DNA of 64,000 nt from an uncultured Barnesiella sp. (lineage in GTDB: Bacteria; Bacteroidota; Bacteroidia; Bacteroidales; Barnesiellaceae): NCBI GenBank assembly GCA_944320015.1, contig CALUFO010000006.1, forward strand, positions 1 to 64,000. The letters run 5' to 3'. Shown here piece by piece: positions 39,269 through 46,927 of the stretch. The position numbers and the translations under genes are program-made. How positions within the stretch are numbered: the first letter of the stretch is position 1; every line of letters starts with the position of its first letter. Below the pieces are notes generated by a model. That model was not told where the DNA came from. It saw only the letters and a program-made list of their open reading frames with translations, and searched no databases.

Positions 39269-40114
39269 TTATTTAAAGTCGCTCATATCGGTTACCGACA
39301 AGGGGCAGCGTATGGCGTTGTGAGCGGCATGTTGCGCTATGTCGGCTTGCAGGTCGGTTACCCCCTCGGGTCGATAGGCGATACCTATGGCCGATTCGCC
39401 GAAAAAGGTTTCGAACCATGCGCAGGCGGCCGTGTAACGGCCGTATTTCAAATCCAAGTGGTATCCGTCGCGGCAGAGGGTGTCGCCCAAACTGCTGCTG
39501 CGGGCGTTTTGTATGGCGGTTCCGGTAGGAATGATAATCGAGATATTTTGTTTTTTTGCCGCTTGGTCATAGGAAAAAACAATATCTTCATACATGGCCT
39601 GTTGGTCCTTGCCGTATCTGAAAAATCCCGGGTGGGTGGAGTCTTCGGCATAAGCCCATGTTTGTTGCATGGCATATTGCACATGGGGATTGGTGACATT
39701 GGCTCGTACATATTCCATCAACTCGGTCAATTCGGGGAAGTAGGAGCTGTATTGGCCGGCCGACGAACTTACTTGCTGGAATACGATGTAGTCCCAGTTT
39801 TCGTCTTTAATGGCTTCCAGCAGGCTTTTCCCGTTCTCTTCGGTATATTTGCCTTCGGTGTTTTTGCGGTAGAGGTAGTTGTGGTTGTCGTGTCGGGCGT
39901 TATCGACATGTTGAGCCAGCGAGCAGCCTCCGATGTAGGTGTTGGCGACGATGATGCGTTTCCCGGCCGAGATGGCTATTTCGTCGAGGTATTCGATACC
40001 GTCGTCGGCGAAACTGTTGCCAATGGCCAATATTTTGATTGGTTCGTTTTGGGCGTGCAGGGAAGAGAACAATAACAGGCAAAAGATGGTCAGGAATGTT
40101 TTTTTTGTTTTCAT
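39269..40114 (-). CDS. Secreted DUF4886 (SGNH-hydrolase-like) protein
   Basis: Predicted periplasmic protein of a family resembling SGNH esterases. The 281 residues start with a signal peptide (MKTKKTFLTIFCLLLFSSLHA) followed by ILAIGNSFADDGIEYL, an N-S motif like the catalytic Ser block (GNS) of the SGNH fold, and later DGYHLDLKYGRYTAACAW, which holds a candidate catalytic Asp/His pair. In Bacteroidota such proteins often occur with glycan-utilisation genes. It is upstream of and probably co-transcribed with the AraC regulator, suggesting a role in removing acyl groups from rhamnose-containing glycans (inference). Confidence 0.8.
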   Translation of the reverse strand: MKTKKTFLTIFCLLLFSSLHAQNEPIKILAIGNSFADDGIEYLDEIAISAGKRIIVANTYIGGCSLAQHVDNARHDNHNYLYRKNTEGKYTEENGKSLLEAIKDENWDYIVFQQVSSSAGQYSSYFPELTELMEYVRANVTNPHVQYAMQQTWAYAEDSTHPGFFRYGKDQQAMYEDIVFSYDQAAKKQNISIIIPTGTAIQNARSSSLGDTLCRDGYHLDLKYGRYTAACAWFETFFGESAIGIAYRPEGVTDLQADIAQHAAHNAIRCPLSVTDMSDFK

Positions 40115-40239
40115 GAGTTGTGTGTTTTCAATTTTTGAATGTTGGAGCCAAGTTACATAAATTTTTTCTATTGATGATTCAAAAATGCCATATTTTTTAT
40201 CCTTGTGTGGTTGATTCCTGCCGGGTACGCTCCTTTTTC

Positions 40240-40776
40240 CTAATATATGATTTCGGGCGGACGGTTGGGGTATCGCAGGTCGTCGATAATTTCAAAAATG
40301 AGTTGAACGATTTGAGGAATCGCGCTTTTAACCTCGGGGGAGAGTTGCATACCCAGATGACGGCAGTTGCGTACACTGACGGCAATCAATTCTATCCGGG
40401 GCGCTTTCCCGAGCAGCAGCATGGCGTCGATCATTTCTTTCAGACCCAGTTCATGAGCGCTTAAAAGGAAGGGATAGTCTTTGGAGTATTTGGGCGAGAG
40501 CCGGCGTATTGTGCCTGCGGGCTTGTTGTCGAGCGCGGCGTCGACGAGTATGAGGTAGGGGTAGCTTTGCAGGGTTTCCAGCAGGGCTATGCCTCCGGTT
40601 CCACCGTCGAGTACGTCGACCTCGCGGGGGAGTTGTATGGAGTTGAGTGTGTTGACGACATGTATTCCTATACCCTCGTCGTTGAGAATGAGATTCCCGA
40701 TTCCCAAGACGAGGATTTTAGGAGCCGGGGGGCATGCGATTTCATTCCCGGTGTGTGTGGATGTCTGTGATTTCAT
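40240..40776 (-). CDS. Hydrogenase maturation protease (HyaD/HybD type)
   Basis: The endopeptidase that trims the C-terminal tail of the [NiFe] large subunit after nickel insertion. The 178-residue protein has the family nickel-probing residues: Glu in GIGNLILNDEGIGIH, Asp in VDVLDGGTGG, and His in LSAHELGLKEM. It overlaps the cytochrome b gene by 35 bp and is the last gene of the hydrogenase operon. Confidence 0.93.
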   Translation of the reverse strand: MKSQTSTHTGNEIACPPAPKILVLGIGNLILNDEGIGIHVVNTLNSIQLPREVDVLDGGTGGIALLETLQSYPYLILVDAALDNKPAGTIRRLSPKYSKDYPFLLSAHELGLKEMIDAMLLLGKAPRIELIAVSVRNCRHLGMQLSPEVKSAIPQIVQLIFEIIDDLRYPNRPPEIIY

Positions 40777-41506
40777 CTTGCTGTTTTTTTATTTGTTGTC
40801 GTTGACGTTGTTCTGTTTCGTATTCTTCGGCCAAATCTTCCTGAACGAATTTCCAGCCACCTATGATCGACGAGGCGATGCCGTTTCGCTCGATGTAGTC
40901 GTGGTAAAATACCAGATAGATGTGTGCGATCGTGAAGAGGATAAATGCCCACATGGCTATGTGGTGTATTTGCCGCACGACAAAGAACCCGCCGCATTCA
41001 AGGAGAAGCCATGTGAAGAATGGCCGCATGAAGTTGTCGGTCGAGACGCAATACATGGACATGCCGGTGACGGTTTGCACGATGAACAGTATGAAAACAC
41101 CGAAGTAGGTGACGGCGGCCAAACTGTTGTGCCCTATGTCGTAAATGGGTTTGGGCGACAGGAGCAGGACATCGACTTTGGTGGTGTCGAAAATACTGCG
41201 CCACTGCCTTTTCGTGAGGGGGAGGTAGTTGTTCCAGCGAGCGAATGAGTTGCCGGCGAAGGCCCAATATAACCGTACTAAGAAGTTGAGAATGAATACA
41301 AACCCGGCGGCGAAATGGATAAACCGTATCCACCCGAACCAGTAGTTGACGCTGGGGGGCGTGGCAATCAGTATGGCGGGCGGGTTGCCTATGATGTATC
41401 CGGTCACACACAGTACCACAATGGCGGTGGCATTGGTCCAATGGAATATGCGTACGGGTAGTTCCCATACATAGACTTCTCGTAAAGATTTTTTCCGGCT
41501 TATCAT
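40742..41506 (-). CDS. Ni/Fe-hydrogenase b-type cytochrome subunit
   Basis: The membrane dihaem subunit that accepts electrons from the hydrogenase small subunit and passes them to quinone. The 254-residue protein has four to five hydrophobic helices with histidines in RIFHWTNATAIVVLCVTGY, RFIHFAAGFVFILNF and VRQIHHIAMWAFILFTIAHIYLVFYHD, the expected axial ligand positions. This indicates respiratory hydrogen uptake, not a soluble enzyme. Its C-terminal tail is Gln/charge rich. Confidence 0.93.
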   Translation of the reverse strand: MISRKKSLREVYVWELPVRIFHWTNATAIVVLCVTGYIIGNPPAILIATPPSVNYWFGWIRFIHFAAGFVFILNFLVRLYWAFAGNSFARWNNYLPLTKRQWRSIFDTTKVDVLLLSPKPIYDIGHNSLAAVTYFGVFILFIVQTVTGMSMYCVSTDNFMRPFFTWLLLECGGFFVVRQIHHIAMWAFILFTIAHIYLVFYHDYIERNGIASSIIGGWKFVQEDLAEEYETEQRQRQQIKKQQDEITDIHTHRE

Positions 41507-41531
41507 GTCGCGCTGTTTTTAAGGTTTTATT

Positions 41532-43250
41532 TTAGAACATTTCACATCGGTGGATATGCTCGCCGTTCTCGTCGTACAAGTGTACGGCGCAAGCCATACA
41601 AGGGTCGAAAGAGTGTATGGTGCGAATGATTTCGAGCGGTATTTGCGGGTCGGCCACCGGGGTTCCTATGAGAGAGGCTTCGAAAGCCGAGTGCTGTCCT
41701 CGGGTATCGCGGGGAGAGGCGTTCCAAGTGGTGGGGACGACCATTTGGTAGTTTGCCACTTTTTTGTCTTCGATGTTGACATAGTGCGCCAACGCACCTC
41801 GCGGGGCTTCGGTAAGTCCTACCCCTCGGGCAGATTGGGGCCATGTGTCGGGTTCCCATTTTGAGCCGTTGAACATGCGGTAGTCGCCGTTCTTGATGTT
41901 TTGCAACAGGGCGGTATAGAAATCGGTTTGCCAATTGGCCAGCACATAGGCTTCAATCGCCCGTGCCAATGTGCGTCCGGCGGTAGAGTACATCGCTTCG
42001 TAGGGAACGTTTAGCCGGTTGAGGCATCGTTGGGTGATCTCTCGGTAGGTTTCGTCGCCTGCGGCATGAGCCACGATGTTGCGGGCCAAAGGTCCGGTTT
42101 CCATAGGCAAGCCTTTGTAACGGGGCGTTTTTATCCAGCTGTAAGGGCGGTCACGGTCGAGGTATTCGTAGGGGGGAGTGGCTCCGGTGTAGTCCAGCCG
42201 GGTCTCTCCGACCGAGGGGTGCAGTCCCGTGTCCTTGCCTTGTGCGTAGGAGTACCACGAGTTATTGACAAATTCTTGTAATCCGTCCATCGCCCAAGGG
42301 TCGAACTCGACAACTTGCGACAGGTCTCGATCGACGACGATGCCCCGCGGACTTTTGTAGGTCGATAGCTCTCCGTAGCTTCCCATAGGATAATCGCCGT
42401 AGGTGATGTAATTGCGCAGCCCGCCTCCTATTTTCGTCCAATCGGGATAATAAGAGAGTATCGCCAGCACGTCGGGGAGATAGACTTGGCGGACGAACGC
42501 TTGTGTGCGTTCGATAATTTGGGCGACAAAATTCAGCCGCTCGTTGTTGAGGGCGTTTGGGTCGTCGATGTTGATGGAGCAGGCCATGCCGCCCACCAAA
42601 AAATTGGGGTGCGGGTTTTTCCCGCCGAAGATGGTCTGCACCTTTACGATTTCTTTTTGGACTTCGAGCGCTTCGAGGTAGTGGGCTAAGGCCACGAGGT
42701 TGACTTCCGGTGGAAGTTTGTAGGCCGGGTGTCCCCAATATCCGTTGGAGAAGATGCTGAATTTGCTGGTCTCGATGAACAGCCGTATTTTCTTTTGTAT
42801 CTCGGAGAAATAGCCAATCGAGTTTTTGGGCCATTCCGAGAGGCTTTGAGCCACCTCGGCCGCTTTTCGGGGAGAGGCTTTCAATGCCGACATGACGTCG
42901 ACCCAGTCGAGAGCCTGCAATTGGTAGAAGTGGGTCACATGGTCTTGTATGGTGACGGCCGATTGCATGAGGTTTCTCACTTGCTCGGCATTGGGAGGGA
43001 CGACGATCCCGAGAGCGTTCTCGACAGCCCGAACCGAGCAGAGCGAGTGTATCGAAGTGCATACTCCGCACACCCTTCCCACATAGGCCCAAACGTCGCG
43101 GGGGTCGCGGCCATTGACGATGATTTCGATACCTCGTATCATGGTTCCCGAACTGAACGCGTCGGTGATAACGCCGTTCTCTATATCGGCTTCCATACGC
43201 AAATGCCCTTCTATTCTCGTAATAGGGTCGACAATAATTCGCTTGGTCAT
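41532..43250 (-). CDS. [NiFe] hydrogenase large subunit, group 1
   Basis: The catalytic subunit that oxidises hydrogen at a Ni-Fe centre. The 572-residue protein shows the N-terminal nickel motif RVCGVC (Cys61, Cys64) and the C-terminal DPCMACAVH (Cys551, Cys554, His557). A 15-residue tail follows His557 and would be cut by the linked protease. The R-V-CGVC variant is less usual than R-I-CGVC but the cysteines are intact. It overlaps the small-subunit gene by 4 bp, so the pair is translationally coupled. Confidence 0.97.
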   Translation of the reverse strand: MTKRIIVDPITRIEGHLRMEADIENGVITDAFSSGTMIRGIEIIVNGRDPRDVWAYVGRVCGVCTSIHSLCSVRAVENALGIVVPPNAEQVRNLMQSAVTIQDHVTHFYQLQALDWVDVMSALKASPRKAAEVAQSLSEWPKNSIGYFSEIQKKIRLFIETSKFSIFSNGYWGHPAYKLPPEVNLVALAHYLEALEVQKEIVKVQTIFGGKNPHPNFLVGGMACSINIDDPNALNNERLNFVAQIIERTQAFVRQVYLPDVLAILSYYPDWTKIGGGLRNYITYGDYPMGSYGELSTYKSPRGIVVDRDLSQVVEFDPWAMDGLQEFVNNSWYSYAQGKDTGLHPSVGETRLDYTGATPPYEYLDRDRPYSWIKTPRYKGLPMETGPLARNIVAHAAGDETYREITQRCLNRLNVPYEAMYSTAGRTLARAIEAYVLANWQTDFYTALLQNIKNGDYRMFNGSKWEPDTWPQSARGVGLTEAPRGALAHYVNIEDKKVANYQMVVPTTWNASPRDTRGQHSAFEASLIGTPVADPQIPLEIIRTIHSFDPCMACAVHLYDENGEHIHRCEMF

Positions 43251-44449
43251 GACTCAGTTGTTTTATCGGTTCTTTTTTTGTTTTCCAATCGGCGCGCTTT
43301 TTGGTCGAGCGTCCGTTCTTCCTGTTCGATATGCTTTTCTTCTGTGGCGAACGACTCTTGGTTGAGTTCGTCGCCGTCCATTTGGTTTTTGATAAGTTTC
43401 CGCTTTTGAATGTTGGTGACGATGGCATGGGCAGCCACACCCGCTGTGGCTACGGCGGTGAGCCCCAGTCCTATCTGGTCGGCCGTGGCTTCGATTCCGA
43501 AACCTCTCATGCTGGGCAGGTGGTGATATAGCGGCTCGGCGTCCCAGAACCCGGGTTCGGAACAGCCTATGCAGCCGTGTCCCGATTGTATAGGATAGCT
43601 CACTCCTTCGTTCCATTTTATGACGGCACAAGAGTTGAACGTATTGGGTCCTTTACACCCCATTTTGTAGAGGCAGTAACCCTTTTTGGCGTTTTCGTCG
43701 TCGAAGGCTTCGACAAATAGTCCGGCGTCGTAGGCGGGTCGGCGGTAGCAGGTGTCGTGAATGCGGCGTCCGTAAAAAGCGACGGGGCGTCCCATGCCGT
43801 CCAGCTCGGGTAACCGGTCGAAGGTGAGGATATAGGTGAGGACTCCCGCCATGACATCGGCGATAGGTGGACAGCCTTGCACGTTTATGACGGGTTTCCC
43901 CGAGATGATTTTATGCACAGGCTTCGTGTCGGTCGGGTTGGGATATGCGCTTTGCACGCACCCCGACGAGGCGCAGTTCCCCCATGCGATAATGGCGCTT
44001 GCCCCTTGTGCTGCCTCGTCGAAAATCTGTTTGGCCGAGTGTCCGGCAATGGTGCAGTATCCGGGATTTCCCAGCGGTACAGAGCCTTCGACAATCATGA
44101 TGTATTTGCCCCAATTGGCTCTCATGGAGCGCTCGCGCACCTCTTCGGCCTGAAATCCACTGGCCGCCATGAGGGTGTCGGAGTAGTCGAGTGAAATCAT
44201 TTCGAGCAGGATTTGGCCGACAAGCGGGTGTGACGAGCGCAGGAACGATTCGCTGCAACAGGTGCATTCTTGGAAATGGAACCAGAGTACCGGTTTGCGG
44301 GGCTTGCTTTGTAGGGCGTTGACCACTTGGGCCAGTCCGGTTTGCTGCAACCCCAGCATGGCACCCATGATACCGCAAAATTTGAGAAACTGGCGACGGG
44401 TATATCCTTTCGCTTTCAGCTCTTGATAGAAGGATTGTTCTTTTTCCAT
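43247..44449 (-). CDS. [NiFe] hydrogenase small subunit, Tat-exported, six-Cys proximal cluster
   Basis: The Fe-S electron-transfer subunit. The 400-residue protein begins with a Tat signal (TRRQFLKFCGIMGAMLGL). The proximal-cluster Cys are 62, 64, 65, 159, 164 and 193: relative to E. coli Hyd-1 these match 17, 19, 20, 115, 120 and 149 with a constant offset of 44-45. Residues 64 and 164 are the two supernumerary Cys of O2-tolerant [4Fe-3S] enzymes. Further ligands: His231, Cys234, Cys265, Cys274, Cys293, Cys296. A transmembrane helix (about 322-343) is followed by a highly charged tail of about 55 residues. Confidence 0.96.
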   Translation of the reverse strand: MEKEQSFYQELKAKGYTRRQFLKFCGIMGAMLGLQQTGLAQVVNALQSKPRKPVLWFHFQECTCCSESFLRSSHPLVGQILLEMISLDYSDTLMAASGFQAEEVRERSMRANWGKYIMIVEGSVPLGNPGYCTIAGHSAKQIFDEAAQGASAIIAWGNCASSGCVQSAYPNPTDTKPVHKIISGKPVINVQGCPPIADVMAGVLTYILTFDRLPELDGMGRPVAFYGRRIHDTCYRRPAYDAGLFVEAFDDENAKKGYCLYKMGCKGPNTFNSCAVIKWNEGVSYPIQSGHGCIGCSEPGFWDAEPLYHHLPSMRGFGIEATADQIGLGLTAVATAGVAAHAIVTNIQKRKLIKNQMDGDELNQESFATEEKHIEQEERTLDQKARRLENKKRTDKTTES

Positions 44450-44468
44450 TTTTTTTCGATTTGTAGTT

Positions 44469-45509
44469 TCAACAAATGCGCGGCAGTTGTTCTCCGCTCA
44501 ACATATCGATAATGCGTGTTTGCCCCAAGGCGAGTTTCAAAATGACTTCGGGCTTTTTGTTGTTGGTTACACGTCCTATTATTCGGGCGTTTTTCCCATG
44601 AGTGTCGCTTTGAATGATGCGTAAAGCCTGTTTGGCGTATTTGTCGGGGAGGAATATGAGCATGAGGCCTTCGTTGGCCACATACAGCGGGTCCAGTCCC
44701 AGCAAATCGCAGGCGGCTTTCACCGGTGGGTCGATAGGCAGCGCTTCTTCGTCGATGACAATGGTCGCTTTCGCCCCCTCGGCGATTTCGTTCAAGGTGC
44801 TCGATAATCCTCCTCGGGTGGGGTCTCGCAAAATATGAACTTCGGGCAATTCGGCGAGCAGATTTGCGACAATCGATGTGAGAGCCGCCGTGTCGCTCCG
44901 AATAGAACTTTCGAATCCCAAACTCTCGCGGGAGGAGAGAATCGCGACGCCATGATTCCCTATCGAGCCGGTTACGATGACAGCGTCGCCTTTTGCGACA
45001 CGGTGCAGCCCTATATCGATATTGGGGGGAATGACACCGATTCCGGCCGTGTTGATAAATAGCCCGTCGCATTTCCCATGTTCGACCACTTTGGTATCGC
45101 CGGTGACAATCGAAATTCCGGCTTGGATGGCGGCGGTTTGCATGGCCCGCACAATCTTTTCGAGGGCATCGATAGGGAAGCCTTCTTCCAAGATGAATCC
45201 GGCCGAGAGGTGAAGCGGTGTGGCTCCGCAGCATAACAGGTCGTTGACAGTGCCATTTATGGCCAAATCGCCTATATTCCCGCCGGGGAAGAAGAGCGGG
45301 TTTACAACAAACGAATCGGTTGTGAAGGCGATTCGTGAGGAAGGAAGGCTCAGCATGGCACCGTCGTGAGCTTGTTCGAGCCATCGGTTGGCAAACGCCG
45401 GGTAGAATATATTTTCGATTAGCCGGGCGGTCATTCTTCCGCCTCCACCGTGAGCCATTGTTATGCGGTCGTGCTTTTGTGTCGGTATGGGACAATTGGG
45501 AAATTCCAT
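44469..45509 (-). CDS. hypE: Hydrogenase expression/formation protein HypE
   Basis: HypE dehydrates a C-terminal thiocarboxamide to thiocyanate, supplying the cyanide ligands of the active-site iron. The 346-residue protein has the PurM-like ATP-binding fold (MAHGGGGRMTARLIENIF, GDTKVVEHGKCDGLFINTAGIG, LRDPTRGGLSSTLNEIA) and ends in the essential PRIC, whose C-terminal Cys is carbamoylated by HypF. Located between hypD and the small-subunit gene. Confidence 0.97.
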   Translation of the reverse strand: MEFPNCPIPTQKHDRITMAHGGGGRMTARLIENIFYPAFANRWLEQAHDGAMLSLPSSRIAFTTDSFVVNPLFFPGGNIGDLAINGTVNDLLCCGATPLHLSAGFILEEGFPIDALEKIVRAMQTAAIQAGISIVTGDTKVVEHGKCDGLFINTAGIGVIPPNIDIGLHRVAKGDAVIVTGSIGNHGVAILSSRESLGFESSIRSDTAALTSIVANLLAELPEVHILRDPTRGGLSSTLNEIAEGAKATIVIDEEALPIDPPVKAACDLLGLDPLYVANEGLMLIFLPDKYAKQALRIIQSDTHGKNARIIGRVTNNKKPEVILKLALGQTRIIDMLSGEQLPRIC

Positions 45510-45521
45510 ATTCCTGTGGTT

Positions 45522-46610
45522 TTAGTTCGTGTTATAGCGGTAAAAGGCGGCACAAGCCCCTTCCGAGGATACCATAGATGCGCCTAACGGAGTGTCGGGG
45601 GTACAGCGGGAGCCGAATAGCGGGCATTCGCGGGGTGAAATTTTCCCCTTCATGATTTCTCCGGCATGGCACATCGAGGGGCGAATGTCTGGTTTTACGT
45701 TACAGGGAAAACGGTTTCGGGCATCATATTGTTCATACTCGGGGCGTAGTTTCAATCCTCCGGCCGGAATCGTCCCTAAACCTCGCCAATGAGCGTCGTA
45801 GGGCATGAAAAACCGATTTGTCGCCGCTTGGGCTATTTCGTTTCCTCGCTCAGGTACGGCTCTTCGATAGGCATTTACAGCAGTGTTTTTGCCTTGCGCT
45901 TTCAGTTGAATGACTCGGTAGATGCCGTATAGCAGGTCGGCCGGTTCGAAACCGGTAATGGCGATGGGCATGTTCAGTTCATGGGACAATCGTTCATACA
46001 CCTTTATCCCGGTGATTGAACATACATGCCCGGCGGCGAGCAGGCATTCTATTTGGCATTCGGGGTCTCGTGCGAGAAACGACACGGCGGCCGGTATGGT
46101 GAATAGCGAGGTCAACAGGGAGAGGTTGCTTATCGCCCTGTCGATGATTTCTTGCAAGAGCAAGGTGTATATCGGGGTGGTGGTTTCGAACCCGATAGCC
46201 AAGAAAACGACCTCTTTCCCGGGGTTCTCCCGAGCTATTTCCAAGGCATCGAGCGGCGAGTAGAGCATGCGTATATCTTTCCCTTCGGCTTTGAGCCGTT
46301 GCAGGCTCCACCCTTCTGCCGAGGGGACCCGCATCATGTCGCCGAAAGTGCAGAAAATCGTGCCGGGGAACCGGGCTATCTCGATTGCCCGGGCGACGGT
46401 CTCTTCGGCGGTGACGCATACGGGACAGCCCGGGCCGTGAATCATCTGTATGGTCTCGGGGAGCAAATCTTCGATGCGGTAACGCGATAGGGCGTAGGTC
46501 TGTCCGCCGCACACTTCCATGATGTGAATGGGAAAAGTGGCGATTTTTCGGATAGCACGAAGCAGAATCGTGAGGTTCCCGCTGTTTCGAAATGGCTGTT
46601 CATACCACAT
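45522..46610 (-). CDS. hypD: Hydrogenase formation protein HypD
   Basis: HypD is the Fe-S scaffold that, with HypC, assembles Fe(CN)2CO. The 362-residue protein (start at MWYEQPFRNSG, longer starts are possible) has MEVCGGQTYALSRY, GPGCPVCV near the N-terminus and a C-terminal Cys set with spacings of 15, 7 and 17 residues (CHAGEIM, CPLFG, CTPDTP, GACAAFY), the arrangement expected for its [4Fe-4S] cluster. It overlaps hypC by 11 bp. Confidence 0.95.
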   Translation of the reverse strand: MWYEQPFRNSGNLTILLRAIRKIATFPIHIMEVCGGQTYALSRYRIEDLLPETIQMIHGPGCPVCVTAEETVARAIEIARFPGTIFCTFGDMMRVPSAEGWSLQRLKAEGKDIRMLYSPLDALEIARENPGKEVVFLAIGFETTTPIYTLLLQEIIDRAISNLSLLTSLFTIPAAVSFLARDPECQIECLLAAGHVCSITGIKVYERLSHELNMPIAITGFEPADLLYGIYRVIQLKAQGKNTAVNAYRRAVPERGNEIAQAATNRFFMPYDAHWRGLGTIPAGGLKLRPEYEQYDARNRFPCNVKPDIRPSMCHAGEIMKGKISPRECPLFGSRCTPDTPLGASMVSSEGACAAFYRYNTN

Positions 46611-46848
46611 GATCGTCGGGGATAAATTGTTTGGCGAGGGTTTCGAAATCATTCAACGTCGCTTCGGCCTCTCCGGGGTCGAGCCGGGTTATAGCTATGC
46701 CGGCGTGCGCCAAGATATAGTCGCCGGGTGTGGCGTCGATATACTGGATACAAATGGATTTGTATAGACCTCCGAAATCGACGGTGGCCATGCGCAGGGA
46801 GGACGAGTCGTCGATTTCGATTATTTTTCCGGGAACGGCCAAACACAT
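46600..46848 (-). CDS. hypC: Hydrogenase chaperone HypC
   Basis: HypC shuttles the Fe(CN)2CO unit from HypD to the large subunit. The 82-residue protein begins MCLAVPGKI; the N-terminal Cys2 (after Met removal) is the metal-binding residue. The family length is typical. It is the first gene of the minus-strand hydrogenase operon and lies back-to-back with hypF. Confidence 0.96.
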   Translation of the reverse strand: MCLAVPGKIIEIDDSSSLRMATVDFGGLYKSICIQYIDATPGDYILAHAGIAITRLDPGEAEATLNDFETLAKQFIPDDHVV

Positions 46849-46927
46849 AATTTATGAGTTTAAATACAAGCAGTGAACAACTTTTCGGGGTGTATTGTTT
46901 AATCGGTATTCCGAAAAAAATTTATCG
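46849..46927. promoter_or_regulatory. Divergent control region of the hydrogenase locus
   Basis: 79 bp separate hypC (minus) from hypF (plus) and must hold both promoters. I see no clean TTTG/TAnnTTTG pair on either strand, only AT-rich stretches, so these promoters may use another signal or be activator-dependent. Confidence 0.45.

Noticed and set aside
42262..43440. 392-codon frame on the same strand as the hydrogenase large subunit
   Set aside because: It is a shifted frame of the large and small subunit genes, with arginine-rich nonsense sequence.
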